NCBI GenBank assembly: GCA_030710605.1
Contig: CP092879.1
Span: forward strand, 39,990,842 to 40,054,841
DNA length: 64,000 nucleotides
From: Cordylochernes scorpioides
Lineage: Eukaryota > Arthropoda > Arachnida > Pseudoscorpiones > Chernetidae
Reading direction: 5' to 3'
The first letter of the stretch is position 1; each line of letters starts with the position of its first letter. Below, one piece after another: positions 20,940-31,885 of this stretch. Below the pieces are notes generated by a model. That model saw only the letters and a program-made list of their open reading frames with translations. It ran no database searches and was not told the DNA's origin. The position numbers and the translations under genes were made by a program.

Positions 20940-21129
20940 TCACATTTATATATAAAAATATTCTTCCCATTGAATATAACAAAATAATTTTTAAAACTTA
21001 ATTCTGTTGACGTTATGTAGCCCTGAGTTTGTTGTTGACACACTTTAAAATGTTATACTACCTTTTAAAAGGTTGGCGTTCAGCCAACTGAAATATTGGT
21101 CAAATAAATGATATTTTGATCCAATATAT

Positions 21130-21396
21130 TGTTAGGAATATTAATTCAAGTAATTTTTCTCTGTGTAAATAAATTACATAGATATATGAATAAATATAAA
21201 TTGATTATGATAATATTAGCTAGCATATGTTAATTAACAATTTGGCAACATAGTTAGTGCCTTCTTGATCCTTTCTTATTTTTTGTATTTCTTCCTAATT
21301 CTTAAATTTTACTTTTGTAGTTTCTATGCATAAAGATAATATTAAAAAATATATTTAAGTAACATTTTCTCTTTTTTACCCCCAAAAACACCAACA
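21130..21396 (+). repeat. Copia 5' LTR
   Basis: It starts TGTTAGG and ends CCAACA, 267 bp, the same length as the 3' LTR. Confidence 0.93.
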
Positions 21397-21398
21397 AT

Positions 21399-21408
21399 TG
21401 GTAGCAGA
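21399..21408 (+). promoter_or_regulatory. Copia primer-binding site, initiator tRNA-Met type
   Basis: TGGTAGCAGA, two bases after the LTR, is complementary to the 3' end of animal initiator methionine tRNA (...UCUGCUACCA). Pairing beyond ten bases is poor. Confidence 0.7.
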
Positions 21409-21510
21409 TCGCGGCTTACGCAAAAAAAGGTAAACAAACGCCATTTTGAAAAAAGAAAGATAGAACATTTCTTTAAGGTTCGAAAAGAACATATTAAGTA
21501 AAAATTCAAA

Positions 21511-22201
21511 ATGGCTGAATCATCGATGAATATCCAAAAATTCGATGGAAATAATTTCACAAGTTGGAAATTTCGCATCATTTGTATTTTGGAAGGCAAA
21601 GATCTAGATGGCTTTATAAAAGAAGATCCTCCAAAAGATGAAAAATAACTGTCGATTGGAAAAGATGCTCAAGCTAGAGGGATAATAACTTGTGCAATGG
21701 ATGACACACAAGTAAGTTTAATTTTAACATGCAAAACAAGTAAAGAAATTTGGACTGCTTTGCATTCTAGATATGAGGGTAACATAAAGAGAAAATGCAA
21801 AGAGGCTAAAAACAATGTATCTAGATTAACAATGAAAAAAAGAGGAAACCTGGGAACAATATTTGCTTAGAGCAGAGAAATTATTGCAAGAAGCAAGGAT
21901 TTTGGGTGGATCAATAGAAGATGAAGAATTCATCACAGCTTTTATTAGAGGACTACCCCCAAAATACAATCTTGTCTCAATGCAATTTGACAATTACCCA
22001 GATGCTACTATTTCTGATATAAGAAGAATTTTTGAGCTCCATCAAGAAAGAAACAAGAACAACAAGGATGAAAAATTCATTCATTTTAAGAAAAATTCAA
22101 GTGATTCTAATAGAGAAAGAAACCCCAAATGCTTCATTTGTCAAAAGTTTGGACATAAAGCAGCAGTATGCTGGTTCAACCCAGTTAACAAAAGAAAATA
22201 A
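21511..22201 (+). pseudogene. Copia gag
   Basis: It starts MAESSMNIQKFDG at 21511 with the usual Copia gag opening ('NFTSWKFRII'), and continues with 'EIWTALHSRYEG' and 'FIRGLPPKYNL'. A CCHC zinc knuckle (CFICQKFGHKAAVC, about 22130-22171) binds element RNA. There is a TAA at 21646, a one-base shift in an A-run near 21840, and a TAA at 22199 after the knuckle; gag and pol were probably one frame originally. Confidence 0.88.
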
Positions 22202-22912
22202 AACAGTCAAGGGAATTATATACAAACAATCCCCAAACAAACATTTTCAAAAAATAAACAATATCCTACTAGGGCTTCTTTGATTGGATAAAATCATAAT
22301 CAAGAAACTGCCTTGAACTTATGATCCCCAGAGTTCAACAATAAATGCGAGTGGATACTAGACAGTGGAGCAACAAGCCATATGTCTAAAGACATTAATC
22401 TAATGGATGATCTTCAAGATGATAGCAGAAAAATCACTCTTCCTGATGATAGATTCATCAAATCAAATGGTATTGGCACTGTTGAAATTTATAAGGATGA
22501 TAATCATCTTTTAACACTAAAAGAAGTTCTATATGTACCTGAACTCAACAATAATTTAATATGAGTAAGTAAAATAACTGAAGATGAAAAACAGATTATA
22601 TTTGATGAGAAAGGTGCAAGGATAATAGATAACAATGGATCCACCATTATAACTGCAAAAAGGGAAGATAACATTTATACAATTGATGCATGTGCAAACA
22701 TTAAACTAGAAGAAAATGTGTTCAAAACACAAGAAAATAGTTGGAAAATTTGGCACAAACGCCTTGCACATATAAATGAAAATTATATGAATATGATGCT
22801 AAAAGACTCCATGGTATATGGATTCAGTTGTTCACCAATTAATAACTTAGAACCATGTATCACATGCATTCAATCAAAGTTTACTAGATTGCCATTTAAA
22901 GAGATTGATTAA
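22202..22912 (+). pseudogene. Copia protease and pre-integrase region
   Basis: In the same frame as the zinc knuckle, an aspartic protease appears with DSGATSHM (22361-22384). The pre-integrase zinc-binding domain follows: 'IWHKRLAHIN' and 'CITCIQSKFTRLPF' (HHCC, 22745-22905). In-frame stops lie at about 22289, 22321, 22562 and 22910. Confidence 0.85.
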
Positions 22913-23596
22913 AAGCAATCAACCAAACCCCTTGATCTCATTCATATGGATTTAATAGGTCCATTTCAGCATGAATCCATTGGCAGAGCAATATATGTGC
23001 TGAACATAGTTGATGACTTTTCAAGGAAAATATTCCCAAAGTTCCTTAAAAGCAAATCAGAAACCTTTGCCAAACTAAAGGAATTTATTGAACTTATAGA
23101 AAACATAAAAGGTACAAAAATCAAAAGAATAAGGTCTGATAATGGAGGGGAATTTACAAATAGACAATTAAGCTCTTATTTGATAGAAAAGGTAATAGAA
23201 CATCAATTTACAACCTTTTATTCACCCTCTTAAAATGGAATAGTGGAGAGAGCAAATAGAAGTTTAATTGAAGGTACAAGAGCACTATTGATAGAATCAC
23301 AATTGCCACCAAAATTCTGGGCAGTAGCCATGAACACTTATTCTTATATAAAAAATAGAATTCCACATAAAAGGAATGATAAAACCACCCCTGAAGAACT
23401 ATTTACAAGAAAGAAACCTACTATAAAACATTTAAAAGTTTTTGGATGCAGAGCTGAATACTGGATTCCTAAATTCAAAAGATACAAATTTGAAAAAATC
23501 ACAAAATCAGGTATATTTGTTGAAAACTCAAATAAAAGAAAATCATATAGAATCTGTGACCCTAAAATTATGCAATTACTGAAACAAGGGATGTAA
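22913..23596 (+). pseudogene. Copia integrase core
   Basis: This encodes 'IHMDLIGPF' (first catalytic Asp), 'RIRSDNGGEFTNRQL' (second Asp), and after a TAA at 23231-23233 'MERANRSLIEGTRALL' (Glu). 'VFGCRAEYWIPK' of the C-terminal part follows. All pieces are in one frame, so the stop is a point change. Confidence 0.87.
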
Positions 23597-25602
23597 GCTT
23601 TATTGAAAAAGAAAAGGGAGCTGAACTACTTAGTAATGAAGTAAAACCTGAATTGCCAGATCATGTATTAATTGACCTAAATTTTTGTCATAAAAATGGT
23701 CAAAAAGAAGAAGAACCAATTCCTATTCACCAAGGAAATGTTCCAGAATCCACAGAGCCAGATGAAGATAAAAATGTCTACAACTTGAGACCTACCCCTG
23801 AACAAGGATTTTACTATGAATCATCATTATCTGATGAAGACACATCACAAGATGACACCACTTCTGATCCTACCTACCATCCAACAGATAGTGTAATGAA
23901 GGTTGATTCATTACCAATTATACCAACTAATTATGAAGAGGCCATAAACTCTCCAGATAAAGAGAAATGGCTTCAGGCCATGAGGGGGGAAATAGTTTCT
24001 TTAAAAACTCACAAGGTGTGGGATGTTTTACCTATAACTAAAACCATTAAGCCTATCAAATCAAAATGGGTGTTTTCCATTAAAAATAGCCATGATCCTT
24101 TAAATACCATATGTAAGGCAAGATTGGTTGCTGTAGGATGCACACAAAAATTAGGATTAGACTATTCAGAAACTTATTCACCTGTGATAAAATCAGATTC
24201 TCTAAGGACTTTAATTGCTTTTGCAGTAATGAAAAATTTGCATATTCATCATTTTGATATAGAAACTGCCTTTTTGTATGGTAAGTTGGAAGAGACTATA
24301 TACATGTCATAGCCTAAAGGATTTGAATATCAAGAAGAAGGTAAGAAATTTGTTTGTAAACTTAATCAGGCCATTTATGGACTTAAACAAGCAGGCAGAG
24401 TCTTTTATGAAACCTTTACTAAATATCTTCTTCAGATAGGATTTAAAATTTTTAATTCAGATTAATGCTTATTTTCATACCAAATTAATGACTCAATTCT
24501 TCTTTTGGGACTTTATGTTGATGATATCATTATTTGTAATACTGATTCTAAAATTTTAAATGATATTTTAAATAAGTTAACTCTTTGTCTTAAAATAAAG
24601 AAAAATGCTAATCTTTTAAATGTTTTATGAATTGAAATATTAAAATATAATGACAAAATAATTCTAAAACAACAAAAATATATTGAAAAACTTTTATTAA
24701 AATATAATATATTAGATTGTAAAACTGTTCATACACCCCTTGATGTATATACTGATTTGGAAAATTTTAATAATTCAAAGGTAATTGATAAAAAGAAATA
24801 TCAGGAAATTATTGGATCTTTAGTTTACCTTGCTACTAAAACTAGGCCTGACATTTCATATACCACTTCACTTTTAAGCAGATTTAGTCAGGATCCAAGA
24901 GAAATCCATTTTAGTTCAGCAAAAAGAATTATAAGATATCTTAAAGGAACAAAAGACCTTGGATTAGTTTACTCTAAGGGAGAAAATATTTTAAATGGCT
25001 ATAGTGATGCATCATGGAAATGTGGTAGAGGAACACAAAAATCAACAAGTGGTATGACCTTTTATTTTGGAAATAATATAATCAGCTGGCAAGCAAAAAC
25101 AATCCCTACAGTATGTTTACATGTGAAAGTGAACTTTTTTCTCTTGTGCAATGTTTAAAAAGAGGCATATATTTACAATACCTTATTGAAGAACTTACTA
25201 GTGTAAAATATAAAATTAATTTGTTTTGTGATAACACACACACCAATCAACAATATTTCTTTGTAAATCAGAGGAATGACAAATGATAAATCAAATCATA
25301 TGACTAGAAATATTTCATTTTTACATTCTAATTTGAATAAGGTTGTATATAGCTTAAATTTTGTGCCCACCAATGAAAATGTTTCAGATATTTTTACTAG
25401 AGCCTTAACAGGGGAAAAAACATCATATGTTTATACATTCTTTAAATATGGAAAGATATATATAGCTTTATTAAATATATATGTACATAAATTAACTTGT
25501 TATATTTTTAAAATATGTTTTTTGATATATGTTTTCACTTTATGTAAAATGTGGCTTATGCCAAACAAAAGCTTGTATATAAGTGAAAGCATGGGGAGGT
25601 AA
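23597..25602 (+). pseudogene. Copia reverse transcriptase and RNase H
   Basis: After a one-base shift near 23590 the frame encodes the Copia RT: 'KWLQAMRGEIVSLKTHKVWDV', 'KSKWVFSIK', 'ARLVAVGCTQKLGLDYSETYSPV', 'HHFDIETAFLYGKLEETIYM' and the catalytic YVDD (24514-24525). RNase H blocks follow: 'GSLVYLATKTRPDISYTTSLLSRF' (24757 on), 'GYSDASWKCG' and 'NVSDIFTRAL'. Stops lie at 24310, 24463 and 24628; the RNase H is split near 25110-25270. Confidence 0.9.
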
Positions 25603-25675
25603 CGCCATCTATGTTTGATTTTTAAAACTGTTTATATTTCTTAAGAAAAATTGAGATTGAATTAAAGGGGGGATT

Positions 25676-25942
25676 TGTTAGGAATATTAATTCAAGTAAT
25701 TTTTCTCTGTGTAAATAAATTATATAGATATATGAATAAATATAAATTGATGATGATAATATTAGCTAGCATATGTTAATTAACAATTTGGCAACACAGT
25801 TAGTGCCTTCTTTATCCTTTCTTATTTTTTGTATTTCTTCTTAATTCTTATATTTTACTTTTGTAGTTTCTATGCATAAAGATCATATTAAAAAATATAT
25901 TTAAGTAACATTTTCTCTTTTTTACCACCAAAAACACCAACA
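25676..25942 (+). repeat. Copia 3' LTR with preceding polypurine tract
   Basis: 267 bp, TGTTAGG...CCAACA. The purine run AAAGGGGGGA (25665-25674) just before it is the expected plus-strand primer. Confidence 0.93.
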
Positions 25943-26049
25943 TATATGCCTTTTTAATTAAAGATTTATTAATGGATTGCTCTATTTTCAATATATATAT
26001 ATATATCTTATATAAAGAAAAAAATATATATTCTGTTGTATTTTAGAAT

Positions 26050-26403
26050 TGTTGTGAGGAATAAACTATGGTAATGGTGGTGCAGTCGTGGTTAAAATCT
26101 TGAAATTATGATAATAAAAATAGTAAATATTGAAAATAGCTTTAATTGAGCTTATAAAATATATAAGAAAACATAATTTGATAAAAGTAATGCCTGGCTT
26201 AAGGCGAGAAGAATAAAGAAAACAAAAGATTATTTACATAATGTACAAAGATTGTAGCCGGCCAACGGGGTAAAACAACAATTAGTTTTTATATGCAAAG
26301 CGTGACCTCTGGCGGTCGATTTAACAGAATATTTGTATCTATGAAATATATTTTTAAATAAAATAATATTTTAATACAAAATTTTAAATACCTTTATATA
26401 ACA
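26050..26403 (-). repeat. Possible LTR of a minus-strand retroelement
   Basis: Ends TGTTGTGAGG...TATATAACA on the plus strand, immediately followed by TTTCCCCCCTG (26404-26414), which reads as a polypurine tract on the minus strand. No second copy is visible before the gap at 28085, so this rests on the end motifs alone. Confidence 0.4.
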
Positions 26404-26414
26404 TTTCCCCCCTG

Positions 26415-27800
26415 TGAAGAGAATGATATGGGTAGAGAGAAAATTGAAAAAAATATAGTTAAAAAAAAGATAAAATGATTAGAAAGAAAGGTGAGAGGTG
26501 ATATTCACTTATCATATTGTTTTTTTATATGATAACCAATAGACAGGAAAGTAGAAAATGATGTAATGATTGTTAAAGAGAGAAAAGAGAGGTGTTCCAT
26601 AATCGCATTGGCTTATTGTGAACCAATAGATTGGAAATTGACAAAAAATACACAAATAATATTTAAAATGATGAAGAAAAATTAAATGAATGAAAATACA
26701 AAAGTGAAATTAGAAGGTGGTTTTCCATAATCGTATTGGCTTGTTGTGAACCAATAGATTGGAAATAGACGAAAAATGCACATAATGAGGAAGAAAAATA
26801 TAATGGGTATTAAAAAAGTATAAAAATGAAAATATGAAGAAAATGAAAGCAATATGAAATTAATTACATTTGTAAAGGATAGGTAGCAACATTTAATGAT
26901 AATAAGAAAAGGCATTTATGAAAAAAAAGCAACAAGTCGAGACAGAGTTTATATATATGTACAAAAGGCAAATGTGAAAACAAGGTATGAAAATGTAAAT
27001 ATTAATGAATTAATGGTAAGAATAGAGAATGGTCACTTGAAGAAAAAAGAATCAAGGTGGTTAAAAATAAGAGCTAAAATTTACATATGTTGGTAGCGCT
27101 AAATTTACATATTTGCAGAAACGCTTTTAGATATTAACACAGGAAATAAGCAATGGGGATAAAAATGCAAATTTTTAAAATAACATTAAGTAATAAGATT
27201 AAATTAAAAAAATATCAAATATTAAAGGTTTGGCAATTTCAAATATAAGATAGAAATGTGAAACTATAAGGTATTGTGATCATTAACGAAAAAATATATA
27301 GTGGAAATATGATCAACAAAGATTAATTTATATTAAAGATTGAAGATGTGAGAGAAATAGATATAATATTTTGTTGTTGTGTTCCCGGCCGACTGCTTTA
27401 CATATGGTGTTGTGTTAAAAATCGATTTAGCTTAAAATGCAAAGATTTAAAGGTAAAATATGGAATAGGTGATATATTATAGAAACTAATTAAATAAAGA
27501 AAAATAAAGTTTAAAAGGATTGAAAGGTGTGATAATATTAAAAGGGCAAAAAGAGCTATAGCAGAATTGTTACACAAAAATGATTTGAGAAAAGGTAAAT
27601 ATAATTTTGAATAAATAGGCTATTGAAAACTATATAAAACATGATTGAGAATTAAATTATAAATAAGGTTAAAATGGGGTAAATGGCAGAAACAAAGTAT
27701 AAAGTACCTTGAAATGGCTGATGCTGGCTGGAGTTGATCTCCGGGAGATGACTGGCGCTGAACGGAAGGTGTGATGGCTGGAGATGAAAAGGAGAAGGCT
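26415..27800. other. AT-rich stretch without genes
   Basis: No frame of note. The words around 'TTGTGAACCAATAGATTGGAAAT' occur twice (26614-26640 and 26737-26767), and a related form is at 26520-26550. A short block at 27385-27420 (GGCCGACTG..TTACATATGGTGTT) recurs at 58551-58577. Confidence 0.5.
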
Positions 27801-27821
27801 GCTTGAAACTTTTTGAGATGA

Positions 27822-27965
27822 TGATGGCTATGTTTGCTTGTGGAGATGGCTATGTTTGTTTGTGGAGAAGGCTATGTTTGATTGTGGAGATGGCTATGTT
27901 TGTTTGTGGAGAAGGCTATGTTTGATTGTGGAGATGGCTATGTTTGCTTGAATTGGGCTATGTAT
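27822..27965 (+). repeat. Minisatellite of TATGTTTG-TTGTGGAGA units
   Basis: Five or six copies of 'ATGGCTATGTTTGNTTGTGGAGA' and close variants, with the unit alternating ATGG/AAGG. Weaker copies continue to about 28030. Confidence 0.75.
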
Positions 27966-28084
27966 TTTTAAAGTAGGTTATTTTTGGTTGAAATGAGCTA
28001 TTTTTGTAGGTGAAAATGTCTATTTTTGATTGGAGAGGAGAGGATTAGAATTTGTTAGAACTATTTTAGGTGAAGAATTGCATA

Positions 28085-28184
28085 NNNNNNNNNNNNNNNN
28101 NNNNNNNNNNNNNNNNNNNNNNNNNNNNNNNNNNNNNNNNNNNNNNNNNNNNNNNNNNNNNNNNNNNNNNNNNNNNNNNNNNNN
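28085..28184. other. Assembly gap of 100 N
   Basis: Exactly 100 N, a placeholder of unknown true length. It separates the possible LTR element on the left from Gypsy-3 on the right; the 5' LTR of Gypsy-3 is probably lost here. Confidence 0.99.
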
Positions 28185-28272
28185 TATAATAAAATAATTA
28201 TTAATAAAAATATATTAATAATAATATATATAATATAATATTAATAAAAATAATTATAAATACAAATCTAAA

Positions 28273-28856
28273 ATGGCTCAAAAATATAATCGCGTAGCAC
28301 CAGAACCTTTTAATTTCTCAAATCCAGGAGATTGGCCTTAATGGATTAGGAGGTTTGAACGCTTTAGGCAGGCAAGTGGGTTATTAACAACCCAGAAAAT
28401 GAGCAAGTTAACATGCTTGTATATTGCATGGGCGATAATGCAGATGATATATTGTTGTCATGTAAAATAGCAAGTGACCAACTCGAGAAATATGAAGTTA
28501 TCAAATGTTTTGAAAGTCACTTTATTCCAAGACGGAATATAATTTATGAAAGGGCAAGATTTAATCAAAGATGTCAACAGGAAGGAGAAAGGGTGAATGA
28601 CTTTATCACAGCACTGCATAGCCTAGCCGAGCACTGCAATTTTGGGGCGTTATATGATGAGTTGATTAGGGACAGGATAGTTGTTGGAGTAAGAGATAGA
28701 GCGTTGTCTGAAAGAATGCAACTTGATACAGACTTGACCTTAGTGAAAGCCACACAGATGGCAAAACAATCAGAAAGTGTCAAAGAACAGCAGTTTAGCC
28801 TTTACCAACAAAATTTTGTAGATCAAATAAAGAAAATGCCTAATCACATAAAATAA
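28273..28856 (+). pseudogene. Gypsy-3 gag
   Basis: It starts MAQKYNRVAPEPF at 28273, with 'FNFSNPGDWP', a TAA at 28339-28341, then 'WIRRFERFRQASGL'. After a one-base shift near 28400 the frame at 28413-28856 encodes the gag core 'FESHFIPRRNIIYERARFNQR' and 'FITALHSLAEHCNFGALYDELIRDRIVVG'. This is the gag type of K02A2.6-like Gypsy elements and is related to the gag of Gypsy-2 (36950-37321). Confidence 0.85.
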
Positions 28857-29771
28857 TCCAAAAAGCAAGAGTCAGAAATAAGACAATTTAAGTCAAACCA
28901 GTCAGGAAGATAATCACGTGGATGCACCAGTTGTGGCAATGCAAATAGCCATGATTGGAAAAATTGCCCAGCCATGAACTCGTATTGTAATAAATGCAAG
29001 AGAAAAGGCCATTATGCCAAAGTTTGCAGATCAGTAGCCATAAATGAAGTAAAATCAGAGATAACTTTTCTGGGATCTGTAGAAATTGAATCGTCTAAGA
29101 AATGGGTAGTACCAATTAAGGTAAACAATAGACAAATTAATTTTAAAATTGACACGGGAGCTGATGTGAACGTGCTCCCCTTTCAACAATATTGTCAAAG
29201 TTTCCAAAGAATAAAATTAGAAAAATCGGATAAAATATTACAAGGTCCGAATGGAATACCCTTGAAAACAGTTGGAATGATCCACGTGATACTTCAAAAT
29301 AAAGGCCAGCACTTAAACTCGAAAATATACATTGTTGATAAACTGAAACAACCCCTTCTCTCTAGGGAGACAAGCGAGAAATTAAATATTGTGAGAATGA
29401 TTCAGCAATTATCACCCAAGCATGAAGCTTTGATGCCCTCTGAATTCCCGATCAGACCTTGGCAAAAAGTCGGAATGGACCTCTTTTACCTAAATGGGAG
29501 ATGGTACCTAATTGTTTGTGATTACTATTCCAGGTACCCAGAAATATCACTTTTACAAAATCTAACTGCTCAAGAAGTGATAAACCGTCTTAAATCTATA
29601 TTTGCTAGGCACGGAACGCCTGAGACAGAAGCGATAATGGACCCCAATTCCAAAAGGTTCTTGGGTCCGAATTTTCAAGATTTTCGAAGGAATGGTCTTT
29701 CAAGCACATCACCTCCAGCCCGAGATTCCCTCAAAGCAATGGATTTATTGAAGCAATCATTAAGAAAATAA
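28857..29771 (+). pseudogene. Gypsy-3 zinc knuckles, protease and integrase joined directly
   Basis: Two CCHC-like fingers (28930-29030, the second CNKCKRKGHYAKVC) are followed by an aspartic protease with 'KIDTGADVNVLP' (29147-29182) and 'LLSRETSEKLNIV'. At about 29400 the sequence passes directly to the integrase: 'SEFPIRPWQKVGMDLFYLNGRWYLIVCDYYSRYPEI' in part, then 'FARHGTPE'. The usual 400 or so codons of RT and RNase H are absent. The end of the integrase core is shifted into another frame after 29640. Confidence 0.85.
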
Positions 29772-29858
29772 AACAAAGTCTTAAGAAAGAAGAAGAATGC
29801 TACCTGACTCTTCAAGCGACGCCTTAGGACCTCGGTTCCCGCTATAGAGTCATCACTG

Positions 29859-30296
29859 ATGCCAAGATACTTGGACTCCAAAGCCTTGCAAGAAAGAGAG
29901 AAAAGGAGGATGATCAACCAGAAGCGTCTATATGATAAACGACATGACGTACATAGCTTGCCTCAGCTTCAACAGGGAGACAGCGTTTGGATTAGAGATC
30001 AAAGGGTAGAAGGGAAAGTTCTACACAAATCCCAAGAACCTCGCTCCTATTGGGTACAAACTTCTCAAGGAAAAGTTAGGCGAAACAGGCTTCACCTCAC
30101 ACGCCTGCCAACTACGGAAAGTACCATGGATGCTCCTGAAGATAGCCGACGCCAGGAGCTGAGGAATGAGGAGGCCCCCCCCTTCGACATTAACCGGGCA
30201 AGCAAGGAAATGCAAGGAAAACCAGGACCAGGAGACCGAGGAGGATTGCCCGACATCAAAAACCTCACCTACAAGAGAAGGAAGGACGCGAAATGA
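29859..30296 (+). pseudogene. Gypsy-3 integrase C-terminal domain
   Basis: A 145-codon frame. It includes 'KALQEREKRRMINQKRLYDKRHDVHSLPQLQQGDSVWIRDQ' in part, the SH3-like end domain of Gypsy integrases, then 'RSYWVQTSQGKVRRNRLHLTRLP'. The tail is charged. The true end of pol, 'YGRVVKKPQRFL', is in another frame and stops at 30391-30393. Confidence 0.8.
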
Positions 30297-30410
30297 AAAC
30301 CAAGACCAGGATCAAGAGAGAAGCCTCCCTTCAACGTCAGTAGTGCAGACAAGATATGGAAGGGTGGTCAAGAAACCTCAAAGATTCTTGTAAAAGTAAG
30401 AGAGGAGATG

Positions 30411-30575
30411 TGCAGAGTATTAGGCTCGGAAATTGGGAGCTCTGAGAAGAAAAGGAATACGACTCTGTGTGCTATTATTATTCTATTCTATTCTATTTCT
30501 ATTCCATATATTGAGATAGTTATTAAAAAGAATTTGTTTTAGCCAAGCTGCTATTTTGTCCTGACTGACAACACA
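30411..30575 (+). repeat. Gypsy-3 probable 3' LTR
   Basis: It starts TGCAGAGTATTAGG after the purine run AGAGAGGAGA and ends near GACTGACAACACA. No second copy is in the window, so the ends are provisional. Confidence 0.5.
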
Positions 30576-30962
30576 TAAATCTCTTCCTTTATTCCTATTT
30601 ATTTTTAGAGTATGTCTATATCAAGGGTAAAAGCCGATGCTAAAAGACGTTGCGTTGTTAAATCTTCTTTTCTTGTTAAATTTTCTTTTTATTTTCAATT
30701 CTTTTTCTATTTAAAATAAAAACATATTATTCTAACATATAATTACTTTTATTACATTTTTCTCTCCTAAATAAGATATAAATATAATACATATAAACAA
30801 CTATTTAATCATCTAACTTAAACACAAAAAAATATATTAACTTTTATCTTATATATATATATTTATATGAGAAAACAATAGAAAAAAATAAAAGATAAGT
30901 GGGTCAGGTGTTGATATTAAAAATAAAGAAGGCATCTCCTGACCACGAGCACATGTGCTTTT
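30576..30962. other. AT-rich stretch without genes
   Basis: I see nothing beyond AT-rich DNA and an AT repeat near 30850. Confidence 0.5.
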
Positions 30963-31023
30963 TAGATGGCAGAGCGCCATCTAGTGGAGCAAGAATAAAC
31001 TAAACGTTTATTTAGCTTGCTCC
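30963..31023 (+). repeat. Two adjacent hairpins
   Basis: TAGATGGC-agagc-GCCATCTA (30963-30983) has a perfect 8 bp stem. Right after it, GGAGCAAGAATAAAC and GTTTATT-tag-CTTGCTCC (30986-31023) form a 15 bp stem with a 3-base bulge. Confidence 0.7.
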
Positions 31024-31708
31024 GTGATATTTGGCCAACCCAATTTCTTGATAAATCAAGAAAAGCCATCCACGAATATATATATCCTTATATCTATAAA
31101 AATGAAATCCAGAATCGATGTTTGTTATCGCGTTGCGCAAAATCTACCGAATATATAATTATTAAATTTCGCATGTAGGTGGCTGAAGAATTCTTTTAAC
31201 ATATAGGCTATTCAAAAAACTAAAAAGGTTAATGTGCTTTTTTTTAATGTGAAACTAAAAAGCGTTAGTTCCAGCCTTTTACCGCTTGGGCGCAGCACTG
31301 GTCGCGACGATAAATGAATTTGATTGGTTAATAATTTTACACGTTGTTTGTTTATACGATGAATTTTAGTTGGTTTACACGATTAATATTTTTAAAAGGC
31401 AAGATTATATATATGTCATAATATATGCTCTTCCAGGAATAATAAAGTAAACCTACAGTCAACGAGAGAGAGACTCGGCTAAGTTACGGCCATTTTAAAC
31501 CACTGGCCACATGCCGGAGGGGGCTTTGTTTGTAACCCTGCAGGACTATTTTGGGACAATAGTCGGGGGGGTGGTGACCACACAAGACGGTGGTTAGACG
31601 GTGACAGCCCCACGCGCTAACTCTCTCTCTCGGTTTTGCTGGGTCCCATCTTCCAAACTTGTTGTTTCCTTATTTCTCTCTCCCCACATTATTATCATAA
31701 TTCCACAC
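31024..31708. other. Unassigned stretch with a GC-richer block
   Basis: No gene. The block at 31490-31620 is clearly GC-richer than its surroundings. A loosely similar word pair ('AAATTTCGC..GTAG.T.GCTGA') occurs at 31165-31190 and 31976-32000, which might be remnants of terminal repeats; this is weak. Confidence 0.3.
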
Positions 31709-31885
31709 TGAAAGTCAACAGGATCATATCACAGAAAAGTCGACAGGATCATATCGCAGAAGAGTCGACAGGATCATATCACAGAAAGAGTCGACAGGAT
31801 CATATCACAGAAAAGTCGACAGGATCATATCGCAGAAGAGTCGACAGGATCATATCACAGAAAGAGTCGACAGGATCATATCACA
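31709..31885 (+). repeat. Tandem repeat, 25-26 bp unit, seven copies
   Basis: Units of the form GTCGACAGGATCATATCACAGAAAA. The variants cycle (CACAGAAAA, CGCAGAAGA, CACAGAAAGA), giving a higher-order repeat of 76 bp that occurs about twice. Confidence 0.9.

Larger units (their letters stand above)
21130..25942 (+). mobile_element. Copia LTR retrotransposon, complete structure, degenerate genes
   Basis: LTRs of 267 bp at both ends (TGTTAGGAATATT...CACCAACA), flanked by the 5-base duplication TATAT (21125-21129 and 25943-25947). I count 8 differences between the LTRs by eye, about 3%. A primer-binding site follows the 5' LTR and a polypurine tract precedes the 3' LTR. Gene order is gag, protease, integrase, RT, RNase H, which is the Ty1/Copia order. 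About ten in-frame stops and two frameshifts show it is no longer autonomous. Confidence 0.95.
19605..25970. repeat. Long inverted-repeat element interrupted by Copia
   Basis: The left arm (about 19605-19800) is the reverse complement of 20940-21129 plus 25948-25965. Shared words include the hairpin GTTGGC-gttca-GCCAAC, 'GTGTCAACAACAAACT' and the terminal 'AAAAAGGCATAT'. The right arm is split by the Copia element at its 5-base target duplication TATAT. The hairpin followed by GAAATATTGG and AATAAA-like words resembles the terminal repeats of Penelope-like elements, which may be inverted; no RT is visible. Confidence 0.55.
28273..30575 (+). mobile_element. Gypsy-3 element lacking RT and RNase H
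   Basis: A plus-strand Ty3/Gypsy element with gag, zinc knuckles, protease, integrase and a C-terminal domain, followed by a polypurine tract and a probable 3' LTR. Protease passes into the integrase with RT and RNase H missing. The left end is cut by the gap. Confidence 0.8.

Noticed and set aside
31709..31885. A CRISPR array
   Set aside because: Units are contiguous without unique spacers, and the DNA is eukaryotic.
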